NCBI RefSeq assembly: GCF_030247195.1
Contig: NC_080672.1
Coordinates: forward strand, 189,766,471 to 189,830,470
From: Topomyia yanbarensis
Taxonomy: Eukaryota > Arthropoda > Insecta > Diptera > Culicidae
Length of the DNA stretch: 64,000 nt
Direction: 5' to 3'
Part shown: positions 54,948 through 64,000 of the stretch, piece by piece
Numbering within the stretch: the first letter of the stretch is position 1
Layout of the letters: each line of letters opens with the position of its first letter
Program-made: the position numbers and the translations under genes
Notes under the pieces: generated by a model
The model's input: only the letters and a program-made list of their open reading frames with translations
What the model was told of the DNA's origin: nothing
Database searches by the model: none

Positions 54948-57945
54948 TGGAGATGACCCAGATAAACCTGAATCACTGTGATACCGCACAGCAACTGTTG
55001 TGGCAGTCTACGACAGAAACTATGTGCGATGTCGCTTTGATCGCAGAGCCTTATCAAGTCCCCCCTAATAACGGTAATTGGGTGGCGGATAGATCAGGAA
55101 CCGCAGCGATACAAGTAATGGGAAGATTCCCTATCCAAGAAGTGGTAGAACGTTCCTATGAGGGTTTCGTGATAGCCAAAATCAACGGCATCTTCGTATG
55201 TAGCTGTTACGCTCCCCCAAGGTGGACAGTAGAGCAGTTCAGCCTAATGCTGGAGCAGTTAACCGAGCAGTTGATCGATCGGAAGCCGGTAGTCATTGGT
55301 GGTGACTTCAACGCCTGGGCTGTGGAATGGGGCAGTAGAGTAACCAACACAAGAGGGTGTATCCTGCAGGAAGCTCTAGCGAAGTTAGACGTACGATTGT
55401 GCAATGAAGGCTCTGTTAGTACATTTCGGAGAGACGGGAGGGAGTCCATCATAGACGTCACATTCTGTAGTCCCTCATTGACGGCAAACATGAATTGGAG
55501 AGTATGCGAAACGTATACGCATAGTGACCACCAGGAGATTCGCTACCGTATCGGCCAACGGAACCCCGCGGCAGTACAGAGAAGGGTGACCGGCGAACGA
55601 AAGTGGAAGACGAAAGCCTTCAACAAAGACCTCTTTGTTGAGGCACTTCGGCCGAACGGCGGGACCGAGAACGTGGATGCGGCTGACCTAACAAGAAGGA
55701 TTGTGGCGGCTTGTGACGCCACAATGCCGCGAAAACTGGAACCACGCAACAAACGGCGTCCAGCTTACTGGTGGAACGAGACGCTTAGTACGTTACGCGC
55801 TGCTTGTCTCAGAGCCAGAAGGCGGGCCCAAAGAGCAAGGTCGGAACCAGATAGAGAAGAGCATAAGGCATCGTTTCGGGAAGCTAGGGCCGCTCTAAAA
55901 CGGGAGATCAGACTTAGCAAGTCAGAGTGCCACAAGGACCTATGCCGAGAAGTAGACGCCAATCCCTGGGGTGACGCATACCGAGTCGTGATGGCGAAAA
56001 TGAAGGGTCCAACGACGCCAGTCGAAATGTGTCCGAGCAAGCTGAAGATAATCGTCGAGGGTCTTTTCCCGAAGCACGATCCAACTATATGGCCACCGTC
56101 ACCGCACGGCGAGGAAGAAGGAACAAACATGGATCGGCAAGTGACTAACGACGAGCTAGTAGAAGCATCGAAGCGCCTAAAACCAAAGAAAGCCCCTGGT
56201 CCGGATGGAATACCAAACGTGGTATTGAAAGCTGCGATCCTGGCATATCCGGACATGTTCAGGATAGTGATGCAGAAGTGCCTAAATGAAGGCAACTTCC
56301 CCGAAATGTGGAAGGTCCAGAAGCTGGTGTTGCTGCCGAAGCCAGGGAATCCACCTGGCGACCCGACCTCGTACAGACCCATATGCCTGCTGGATACACT
56401 CGGAAAACTCCTGGAAAGGATCATTCTTAACAGGTTGACGAAATTCACGGAAGGTGAGCGCGGACGATCCAAGATGCAGTTTGGTTTCCGCAAAGGAGCA
56501 TCGACAGTGGATGCAATTCGGATAGTGCTCGAGAGTGCCGAGAAGTCATCTAAACAGAAGCGAAGAGGAGATCGATACTGCGCTGTGGTCACGATAGATG
56601 TGAAGAACGCGTTCAACAGTGCCAGCTGGGAAGCCATCGCTGCAGCGCTGCATAGAATGAGGGTTCCCGACTATCTGTGCCGGATCCTGAAGAGCTACTT
56701 TCAGAGCAGAGTGCTACTGTACGAGACGAGCGAAGGACAGAAGTCATTGCGTGTCACAGCGGGCGTTCCTCAGGGCTCCATTCTCGGTCCAACCCTTTGG
56801 AACGGGATGTACGATGGGGTGTTAACGCTGCAGCTGCCTAGGAAAGTGAAAATCGTAGGTTTCGCGGACGACGTGTCACTAACGGTGATGGGTGAGACAC
56901 TTGAAGAAGTGGAGGTGTCGGTGACGGAGACAATAGACGCGATCGAGAGCTGGATGAACGGGGTTAAGCTGCAATAGCTCACCACAAGACGGAGGTGTTG
57001 TTGGTCAGTAACTGCAGATCGGTCCAACGGATGCAGATCGACGTCGGAGGGCACGTGATTGCATCGAAACGTGCATTGAAGCAATTGGGAGTTATAATCG
57101 ACGACCGGTTGAGCTTCAACAACCACGTTGATTACGCCTGTGAAAAGTCGGCGAAGGCAACGAACGCAATAGCGAGAATCATGCCAAACGTCGGCGGTCC
57201 GAGAAGCAGCACGAGACGTCTGCTATCTACTGTTTCGTCATCGATACTCCGATATGGGGTTCCTGCCTGGAGTGCTGCGCTGAAAACCAAGCGGAACCGT
57301 GAAAAGCTAAACAGGACATTCCGACTGATGGCCGTACGAGTCGCGAGTGCCTACAGAACAATATCGTCGGAGGCAGTATGCGTTATCGCCGGGATGATCC
57401 CCATCTGCATTACCCTGGCGGAGGACGTGGAATGCTATCAGCGGAGAAATGCACGTAACGCTAGGAGACAGGTTCGAGCGGACTCGTTGGCTAAATGGCA
57501 ACAGGAGTGGGACAACGCGGAGAAAGGAAGGTGGACCCACCGACTCATCCCAAATGTATCGGCCTGGGTACATAGGAAGCATGGAGAGGTGAACTTCCAT
57601 TTGACGCAGTTTTTGTCCGGGCACGGATGCTTCCGGAAGTACTTGCATCGGTTTGGACATGCTTCGTCACCCCTTTGCCCGGGTTGTGCGACCGTGCAGG
57701 AGACACCGGAACACGTGGTCTTCGAATGCCCTAGATTCGAAGAAGTTCGTAGGGGTATACCTGGTATGACAGCGGACAATATCGTCGAAGAGATGTGCCG
57801 TGACGAACATACCTGGGACGCTGTCAACAGAGTGGTCTCGAGCATACTCTCCGAGTTGCAGAGGAAGTGGCGTAGAGACCAACAAGAAACCGCAAATCGG
57901 GTTTCGAGAGAAATTCCGCCGCCGGGGAACTCTCCAACTGTGTAG
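54947..57945 (+). pseudogene. A2 ORF2: endonuclease/RT, one-base frameshift
   Basis: ORF2 starts at the ATG at 54947 in the TGATG overlap (an in-frame ATG at 54908 also exists). About 1,000 codons to the TAG at 57943-57945. Endonuclease at residues ~5-215 (QINLNH, AEPYQ, CYAPPR, GGDFNAWAVEWG, SIIDVTF, SDHQ). RT follows: KKAPGPDGIP, SYRPICLLDTLGKLLERI, QFGFRKGAST, VTIDVKNAFNSA, GVPQGSILGPTLW, VGFADDVSLTVMG, LGVIIDDRLSF. C-terminus: RWTHRLIPNVSAW and CPGCATVQETPEHVVFEC. Where A1 and A3 have CTGCAAATAGC, A2 has one A fewer (near 56972), giving a TAG at 56975-56977 and splitting the frame; the rest is open at 56995-57945. It may be a real lesion or an assembly error in an A-run. Confidence 0.93.
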
Positions 57946-59101
57946 ACTAGGTCCACCGCCGGGGACCAGTTGAGTAGTGCGTGATGTAGCACCGAGTTGG
58001 GTCGTCGGGGCGCATGGGAACCGGACGTCAAGCTTCACCGGAATCGCTGAACCGACCTCGACATCCTTCCGGGTAGCTCGTGAGTAGGCTATATCCACCG
58101 CCGGGGATTGGACCGAGTAGACCGCGTCGCAGAGCTAGCAGTGGGTCGTTGGGGCGCCGGTGAACCGGAAGTTACGCTCCAACCGGAATCGCCGGATAGA
58201 CCTCAGCACCTACTGTATGGCCCGTTGAGTAGGCTAGATCCACCGCCGGGGACTAGATCGAGTAGATCGGGCGAAACGGAACGAGAGGAAGCCAAAGAGC
58301 TCATGAAATTGTGGTGCTAAAACAAAAGAAGAATCGGTACCGGGGGAGCCTCCTTCGCCGGGGAACTCTCCGTCGGCGTAAGCTAGATCCACCGCCGGGG
58401 ACTAGACTGAGTAGACCGCGACGAAATACCACCAGTCGCAGGTCGTCGGGGCATCAGCGAACCGGACGCTCTGCTCCACCGGAATCGCCGAACTGACCTC
58501 GACATCTGGTTGGTTGGCTCGGTTTCGGGAGAACTTCTCTCGCCGGGGAATTCTCCGTCGGAGTAGGCTAGGTCCATCGTCGGGGACTAGACCGAGTAGT
58601 TCGCGAACAAGTCTGGTGCTCAAAGAGTAAACGGCGTTGAATGGTGCGAGAAGGGAGTTGCGGTGCTAACCGGCACAAGCGAGCCGCAGGGCTCGGTGAA
58701 TTAGACAGTCAGAAGTTTGCCGCTCAGACTGTACTCGTAGGGGAGGAGTACTAAGCCTCGACTCACAGCCAGCTTTCCGACTGCCATGCAGAGCTTGCCA
58801 GTCTGTGTGGATGGTAGAGAATTGGTGGTGTGTAGAGGAGTGGGGCTGTCACCCTACGGAAGAAACGAACTAGGAAGTAGTTGAATTAGAGTGCGTGCTA
58901 TGCACATAAAAACCCCTCCCCGAAGTAATGCCGTAAGGTAGTGCCGGGGAGGAATCAGGTTCTGGGCAAGAGCAGTGGTTTTTAGCGGGTCGGGTGATGG
59001 CAGCCCAAACCCGTTCCCTGACAATGGGGTTTTTGTACATTTTTCCTCACTCAGGGTTTTTCTGAAAATTTTTTTACTGCTCTCAAAAAAAAAAAAAAAA
59101 A
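57946..59101 (+). other. A2 3' UTR with diverged tandem units
   Basis: Four to five diverged units of 150-230 bp carry in order GTAGGCTAGATCCACCGCC, GGGGACTAGACCGAGTAG, GGTCGTCGGGGC, GAACCGGACG and CCACCGGAATCGCC (near 57950, 58090, 58230, 58385, 58565). A unique tail then leads to the hairpin (58913-58953), CAAACCCGTTCCCTGACAAT and the A-run. The first unit overlaps the end of ORF2 (PPPGNSPTV), so the coding end seems to be part of the repeated unit. Confidence 0.82.
58913..58953 (+). other. 3'-UTR hairpin of family A
   Basis: CCCCTCCCCG-AAGTAATGCCGTAAGGTAGTGC-CGGGGAGG: an 8-bp GC stem with the loop core shared with family B. Also in A1 at 50110-50150. Confidence 0.6.
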
Positions 59102-59103
59102 GA

Positions 59104-59253
59104 ACATACATACATACATACATACATACATACATACATACATACATACATACATACATACATACATACATACATACATACATACATACATACATACATA
59201 CATACATACATACATACATACATACATACATACATACATACATACATACATAC
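59104..59253. repeat. (CATA)n array 5
   Basis: About 150 bp between A2 and A3. Confidence 0.98.
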
Positions 59254-59959
59254 TTGGGGGGCAGCAGGGACAGGAAGGACAGGAGTCTAGGGGCCTAACG
59301 AACCCCCCCCCCCCCACAGCCCTACTGCGAGTTGGGGAGTTTTGCTAGGATATGGTGGGGCTAAGATTGGGCTCTTCTGAACCTCTAAAAAATGCCATAA
59401 CTCCGAAAGCAGCTCCGACGAAGCGAGTCTGTGCCGCTTCTGCTAAGATCCTAAGATTCCAATAATCTAAGATCTGGGCAATAAAAGCACTCTAGCCCAA
59501 CCGGAGTGCCAACCGGCACATCAGGATCGACGCCAGTAACATCTTGATTATGGTATACTGGCCATGGCGAACGGCAACGGACAGGACACGGATGACGAAA
59601 AGGATGGCGACTTAGGGCTGACAGACGTGCTGTTCTACTCCCTGAGTAAGGAAGGATGACACCGACTTGAAATGGCGAGTGGGCTAACAGCATGGCTGCC
59701 TCCGTTCCAACAAAACCCTGGCAGGTCTCCGGGTACGTTCGAATCTCGCCATCATTTGGTTGGTGGTACTAGGTTCGGTTGAAGCATTCCCGATTTACGC
59801 CGATCCGGCTCTGAACACTACTCCCCATGAGAGATGGTGTCAACCCTTGCATGACCTCACTGCTGCTTTTCGGCAGCATAGATAATCATGGGATCACGAG
59901 AGGCGACTATGTGCAGCGAGTGGAGATAGCGGCCCGGAGTTGGGACCCAATAAAATAAA

Positions 59960-61366
59960 ATGGAGAAACAACAAGCAACCGATATAAATGGAGCAGGCAC
60001 GGCAAATCCGTTTGCCAGAGGTGGGTTGGTGAGGTCACCACCACCAATAGTAGCTGAAGTCACCCAGCAAGAGCAGGAGGAGGGGAAGCCGAAGCAACAG
60101 CAACAGCAGCAACAAAAACAGCCGGAGCAGAGCGGAAGGAGCTACACCCCACAAACGCCAAAGGTAGTGGTAGCGAGGCACTTGGTGGAGGAGCTCCACA
60201 AGTTCGTGGACATGAGAAACAATGTCCACAAAGACATTAAGGAGATGGTCATCAAAATCCGGAAGGCGCTACTGTCTGCCGTGAAAGAGTACGATACGGC
60301 AACGCAGAGGGCAGATTCAGCTGAGCGAGCATCCGCGTCGGCTAAGGCTACTATCCTCCTAGCCCCTCCGAAACAGGGTAAGGAGAGGCAGATTGGAGTG
60401 GAGAACACGCCAGTTCCCATAACTCCAAAGAGGACAAGATCCTCACCAGGAGAAGAAAGACCAGGCGGGTCAAAGAGGCAGACGCTCGAGGATGCTGTTG
60501 CTGCCGAAGAAAAGGACGCCACCTTACAGGGTGAAAGCTGGAGCACCGTTGTAGGTCGGAAGGAGAAACGCGGGAAACAGCAAAAAAAGAAGGAGGAGCG
60601 AAAAGGGGAGCAGAAGAGGAAATCAGAACCCTCGGCTCGTCAGAAGGCGCCTAAGGGAGAAGCCGTGCTCGTCAAAGCAAATGACGAGACTACGTACGCA
60701 GCACTGCTCAAAAAGGTCAGAGAGGACCCGGAGCTGAAAGATTTGGGGGAAAACGTGTTAAGAGTCAGGCGTACCCAAAAAAATGAGATGCTCCTCGAGC
60801 TTAAGAAGAATACTACGACTAGTAGCTCTGCCTTGCAGGAGACTATAACTAAATCAATGGGCGGAAAGGCAGAAGTTAAAGCCTTAAGCCCGGAGATGGT
60901 AATCGTGTGCAAAGACCTCGACGAAATAACGACGGAAGACGAGCTGAGAGGTGCTATGAAGCAGCAGTGCAAACTGGGCGAGGTGCACATGACGATCCGG
61001 TTAAGGAAGGGATACGGAGGAACGCAGATAGCGATGATACGTTTACCGGTAACCGCTGCAGACAAGGCACTGGAGGTAGGTAAGGTTACAGTTGGATGGT
61101 CGAGATGCCTACTGAGAGCCGCCCCACGAGTAAACAAACAAGCAGAGAAATGCTTCAAATGTTTAGGCTTTGGACATTTAGCAGGGGCTTGCAAAGGCCC
61201 GGACAGATCCGGGATGTGCTGGAAATGCGGAGAGACGGGCCATCTTGCGAGAGACTGCACGCAGAGGCCGAAGTGCTTGCTTTGCCCCCCAGCGGAAGGG
61301 AACGACCATCAGACGGGTGGCTTTAAATGCCCAGCGTACAAGAAGGCGACTGCAGGCCAACGGTGA
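59960..61366 (+). CDS. A3 ORF1: gag-like nucleic-acid-binding protein
   Basis: 468 residues, same length and domains as A2 ORF1, differing at a few residues (for example SGRSYTP for SGMSYTP, and CLLCPPAEG for CLLCTPAEG inside the last zinc cluster, without loss of Cys or His). The three zinc clusters are intact. The TGA overlaps the ORF2 ATG at 61364-61368. Probably functional at sequence level. Confidence 0.95.
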   Translation: MEKQQATDINGAGTANPFARGGLVRSPPPIVAEVTQQEQEEGKPKQQQQQQQKQPEQSGRSYTPQTPKVVVARHLVEELHKFVDMRNNVHKDIKEMVIKIRKALLSAVKEYDTATQRADSAERASASAKATILLAPPKQGKERQIGVENTPVPITPKRTRSSPGEERPGGSKRQTLEDAVAAEEKDATLQGESWSTVVGRKEKRGKQQKKKEERKGEQKRKSEPSARQKAPKGEAVLVKANDETTYAALLKKVREDPELKDLGENVLRVRRTQKNEMLLELKKNTTTSSSALQETITKSMGGKAEVKALSPEMVIVCKDLDEITTEDELRGAMKQQCKLGEVHMTIRLRKGYGGTQIAMIRLPVTAADKALEVGKVTVGWSRCLLRAAPRVNKQAEKCFKCLGFGHLAGACKGPDRSGMCWKCGETGHLARDCTQRPKCLLCPPAEGNDHQTGGFKCPAYKKATAGQR

Positions 61367-64000
61367 TGGAGATGACCCAGATAAACCTGAATCACTGTGA
61401 TACCGCACAGCAACTGTTGTGGCAGTCTACGACAGAAACTATGTGCGATGTCGCTTTGATCGCAGAGCCTTATCAAGTCCCCCCTAATAACGGTAACTGG
61501 GTGGCGGATAGATCAGGAACCGCAGCGATACAAGTAATGGGAAGATTCCCTATCCAAGAAGTGGTAGAACGTTCCTATGAGGGTTTCGTGATAGCCAAAA
61601 TCAACGGCATCTTCGTATGTAGCTGTTACGCTCCCCCAAGGTGGACAGTAGAGCAGTTCAGCCTAATGCTGGAGCAGTTAACCGAGCAGTTGATCGATCG
61701 GAAGCCGGTAGTCATTGGTGGTGACTTCAACGCCTGGGCTGTGGAATGGGGCAGTAGAGTAACCAACACAAGAGGGTGTATCCTGCAGGAAGCTCTAGCG
61801 AAGTTAGACGTACGATTGTGCAATGAAGGCTCTGTTAGTACATTTCGGAGAGACGGGAGGGAGTCCATCATAGACGTCACATTCTGTAGTCCCTCATTGA
61901 CGGCGAACATGAATTGGAGAGTATGCGAAACGTATACGCATAGTGACCACCAGGAGATTCGCTACCGTATCGGCCAACGGAACCCCGCGGCAGTACAGAG
62001 AAGGGTGACCGGCGAACGAAAGTGGAAGACGAAAGCCTTCAACAAAGACCTCTTTGTTGAGGCACTTCGGCCGAACGGCGGGACCGAGAACGTGGATGCG
62101 GCTGACCTAACAAGAAGGATTGTGGCGGCTTGTGACGCCACAATGCCGCGAAAACTGGAACCACGCAACAAACGGCGTCCAGCTTACTGGTGGAACGAGA
62201 CGCTTAGTACGTTACGCGCTGCTTGTCTCAGAGCCAGAAGGCGGGCCCAAAGAGCAAGGTCGGAACCAGATAGAGAAGAGCATAAGGCATCGTTTCGGGA
62301 AGCTAGGGCCGCTCTAAAACGGGAGATCAGACTTAGCAAGTCAGAGTGCCACAAGGAGCTATGCCGAGAAGTAGACGCCAATCCCTGGGGTGACGCATAC
62401 CGAGTCGTGATGGCGAAAATGAAGGGTCCAACGACGCCAGTCGAAATGTGTCCGAGCAAGCTGAAGATAATCGTCGAGGGTCTTTTCCCGAAGCACGATC
62501 CAACTATATGGCCACCGTCACCGCACGGCGAGGAAGAAGGAACAAACATGGATCGGCAAGTGACTAACGACGAGCTAGTAGAAGCATCGAAGCGCCTAAA
62601 ACCAAAGAAAGCCCCTGGTCCGGATGGAATACCAAACGTGGTACTGAAAGCTGCGATCCTGGCATATCCGGACATGTTCAGGATAGTGATGCAGAAGTGC
62701 CTAAATGAAGGCAACTTCCCCGAAATGTGGAAGGTCCAGAAGCTGGTGTTGCTGCCGAAGCCAGGGAAGCCACCTGGCGACCCGACCTCGTACAGACCCA
62801 TATGCCTGCTGGATACACTCGGAAAACTCCTGGAAAGGATCATTCTTAACAGGTTGACGAAATTCACGGAAGGTGAGCGCGGACTGTCCAAGATGCAGTT
62901 TGGTTTCCGCAAAGGAGCATCGACAGTGGATGCAATTCGGATAGTGCTCGAGAGTGCCGAGAAGTCATCTAAACAGAAGCGAAGAGGAGATCGATACTGC
63001 GCTGTGGTCACGATAGATGTGAAGAACGCGTTCAACAGTGCCAGCTGGGAAGCCATCGCTGCAGCGCTGCATAGAATGAGGGTTCCCGACTATCTGTGCC
63101 AGATCCTGAAGAGCTACTTTCAGAGCAGAGTGCTACTGTACGAGACGAGCGAAGGACAGAAGTCATTGCGTGTCACAGCGGGCGTTCCTCAGGGCTCCAT
63201 TCTCGGTCCAACCCTTTGGAACGGGATGTACGATGGGGTGTTAACGCTGCAGCTGCCTAGGAAAGTGAAAATCGTAGGTTTCGCGGACGACGTGTCACTA
63301 ACGGTGATGGGTGAGACACTTGAAGAAGTGGAGGTGTCGGTGACGGAGACAATAGACGCGATCGAGAGCTGGATGAACGGGGTTAAGCTGCAAATAGCTC
63401 GCCACAAGACGGAGGTGTTGTTGGTCAGTAACTGCAGATCGGTCCAACGGATGCAGATCGACGTCGGAGGGCACGTGATTGCATCGAAACGTGCATTGAA
63501 GCAATTGGGAGTTATAATCGACGACCGGTTGAGCTTCAACAACCACGTTGATTACGCCTGTGGAAAGTCGGCGAAGGCAACGAACGCAATAGCGAGAATC
63601 ATGCCAAACGTCGGCGATCCGAGAAGCAGCACGAGACGTCTGCTATCTACTGTTTCGTCATCGATACTCCGATATGGGGTTCCTGCCTGGAGTGCTGCGC
63701 TGAAAACCAAGCGGAACCGTGAAAAGCTAAACAGGACATTCCGACTGATGGCCGTACGAGTCGCGAGTGCCTACAGAACAATATCGTCGGAGGCAGTATG
63801 CGTTATCGCCGGGATGATCCCCATCTGCATTACCCTGGCGGAGGACGTGGAATGCTATCAGCGGAGAAATGCACGTAACGCTAGGAGACAGGTTCGAGCG
63901 GACTCGTTGGCTAAATGGCAACAGGAGTGGGACAACGCGGAGAAAGGAAGGTGGACCCACCGACTCATCCCAAATGTATCGGCCTGGGTACATAGGAAGC
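61366..64000 (+). CDS. A3 ORF2: endonuclease/reverse transcriptase, partial at right edge
   Basis: Open for at least 878 codons from the ATG at 61366. It keeps the A that A2 has lost (CTGCAAATAGC at 63389-63399), so endonuclease, RT fingers, palm with FADD, thumb and the start of the C-terminal region (LGVIIDDRLSF, RWTHRLIPNVSAW) lie in one frame. The enzyme nicks the target DNA and copies the element RNA from the nick; for Waldo-type elements the nick lies in an ACAY-type repeat. The Cys/His segment and stop lie beyond the edge (about 120 more codons by comparison with A2). It may be an active source copy. Confidence 0.93.
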   Translation, partial: MEMTQINLNHCDTAQQLLWQSTTETMCDVALIAEPYQVPPNNGNWVADRSGTAAIQVMGRFPIQEVVERSYEGFVIAKINGIFVCSCYAPPRWTVEQFSLMLEQLTEQLIDRKPVVIGGDFNAWAVEWGSRVTNTRGCILQEALAKLDVRLCNEGSVSTFRRDGRESIIDVTFCSPSLTANMNWRVCETYTHSDHQEIRYRIGQRNPAAVQRRVTGERKWKTKAFNKDLFVEALRPNGGTENVDAADLTRRIVAACDATMPRKLEPRNKRRPAYWWNETLSTLRAACLRARRRAQRARSEPDREEHKASFREARAALKREIRLSKSECHKELCREVDANPWGDAYRVVMAKMKGPTTPVEMCPSKLKIIVEGLFPKHDPTIWPPSPHGEEEGTNMDRQVTNDELVEASKRLKPKKAPGPDGIPNVVLKAAILAYPDMFRIVMQKCLNEGNFPEMWKVQKLVLLPKPGKPPGDPTSYRPICLLDTLGKLLERIILNRLTKFTEGERGLSKMQFGFRKGASTVDAIRIVLESAEKSSKQKRRGDRYCAVVTIDVKNAFNSASWEAIAAALHRMRVPDYLCQILKSYFQSRVLLYETSEGQKSLRVTAGVPQGSILGPTLWNGMYDGVLTLQLPRKVKIVGFADDVSLTVMGETLEEVEVSVTETIDAIESWMNGVKLQIARHKTEVLLVSNCRSVQRMQIDVGGHVIASKRALKQLGVIIDDRLSFNNHVDYACGKSAKATNAIARIMPNVGDPRSSTRRLLSTVSSSILRYGVPAWSAALKTKRNREKLNRTFRLMAVRVASAYRTISSEAVCVIAGMIPICITLAEDVECYQRRNARNARRQVRADSLAKWQQEWDNAEKGRWTHRLIPNVSAWVHRK

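Larger units (their letters stand above)
52839..59101 (+). mobile_element. R1-clade (Waldo-like) element, family A, copy A2, full length
   Basis: 6.26 kb: 5' UTR, ORF1, ORF2, 3' UTR, A-run (59085-59101). (CATA)n lies directly on both sides. The 5' end (TGGGGGCAGCAGGGACAGG) matches A3, so it is the true start. R1-clade features: three zinc knuckles in ORF1, apurinic-like endonuclease, RT and a C-terminal Cys/His segment, no RNase H. Waldo-type R1 elements are known to insert in ACAY-type microsatellites, which matches the flanks here. One base lost in ORF2 is the only evident lesion. Confidence 0.95.
59254..64000 (+). mobile_element. R1-clade (Waldo-like) element, family A, copy A3, runs off right edge
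   Basis: Starts TTGGGGGGCAGCAGGGACAGG directly after (CATA)n, has the same 5' UTR as A2, open ORF1 and ORF2 open to the window end. Only scattered single-base differences from A2. The 3' part is outside the window. Confidence 0.95.

Noticed and set aside
55765..56637. 290-residue minus-strand frame in A2 and A3
   Set aside because: Antisense shadow of the ORF2 RT region with no known domain.

Overview
This window is repeat-dominated eukaryotic DNA. It is most likely from a dipteran, and probably a culicine mosquito: the I-clade retrotransposon resembles MosquI-type elements, R1-clade elements sit in (CATA)n arrays as Waldo elements do in flies and mosquitoes, and dispersed repeats with GTTTTAATCCACCTA and GGTTCAGCCATTGCTGAGAAACACG are of a kind I associate with mosquitoes. 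The organism call rests on recognition alone. I see no rRNA, tRNA, CRISPR array, bacterial operon or phage genes. Almost every coding stretch belongs to a transposable element. The only non-obvious genes are an ORF leaving the left edge (1-234, minus), a possible exon (2245-2454) and a damaged zinc-finger gene (39279-40742).

Layout. 1-3155: the edge ORF, dispersed repeats, unassigned DNA. 3156-4676 (minus): a 5'-truncated R1-clade element (family B) with a 15-bp target duplication. 4787-10116: a degenerate Ty3/Gypsy retrotransposon with both LTRs, one MITE in its 5' LTR and another in its integrase region. 10265-12534: remains of Jockey/CR1-type elements on both strands. 13696-14208: a TTAA-flanked MITE. 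14699-15353: a locus that reappears at 19870-20152 plus 38162-38838, where it is split by an 18-kb nested insertion. 15820-19345: a ~117-bp tandem satellite split by two inverted-repeat elements, one of which holds a (TA)n block and a third MITE.

20153-38161 is an I-clade non-LTR retrotransposon of about 6 kb (ORF1 with zinc knuckles; ORF2 with endonuclease, RT, RNase H). It was broken by a 7.2-kb TTAA-flanked foldback element (24348-31526) and again in its 3' UTR (about 33097-37921). The foldback has ~1-kb inverted arms built from a ~152-bp tandem repeat and carries a further retrotransposed insert (27879-29409).

38162-43380 holds small MITEs, the zinc-finger gene and dispersed repeats. From 43385 to the right edge, (TA)n and (CATA)n arrays act as landing sites: a 1.64-kb foldback (44008-45644), then four R1-clade elements in one orientation, A1 (45754-50291), B2 (50534-52293), A2 (52839-59101) and A3 (59254 to the edge), separated by (CATA)n. 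A3 has open ORF1 and ORF2; A2 is one base short of intact; A1 and B2 are truncated or deleted. ORF1 and ORF2 overlap as TGATG, as expected for translation of both from one transcript. Families A and B share a 3'-UTR hairpin, a candidate recognition structure for their reverse transcriptases.

The main value of the window is this stratigraphy of nested insertions, with an internal empty site, and the microsatellite-targeted cluster. I found no convincing new non-transposon system.
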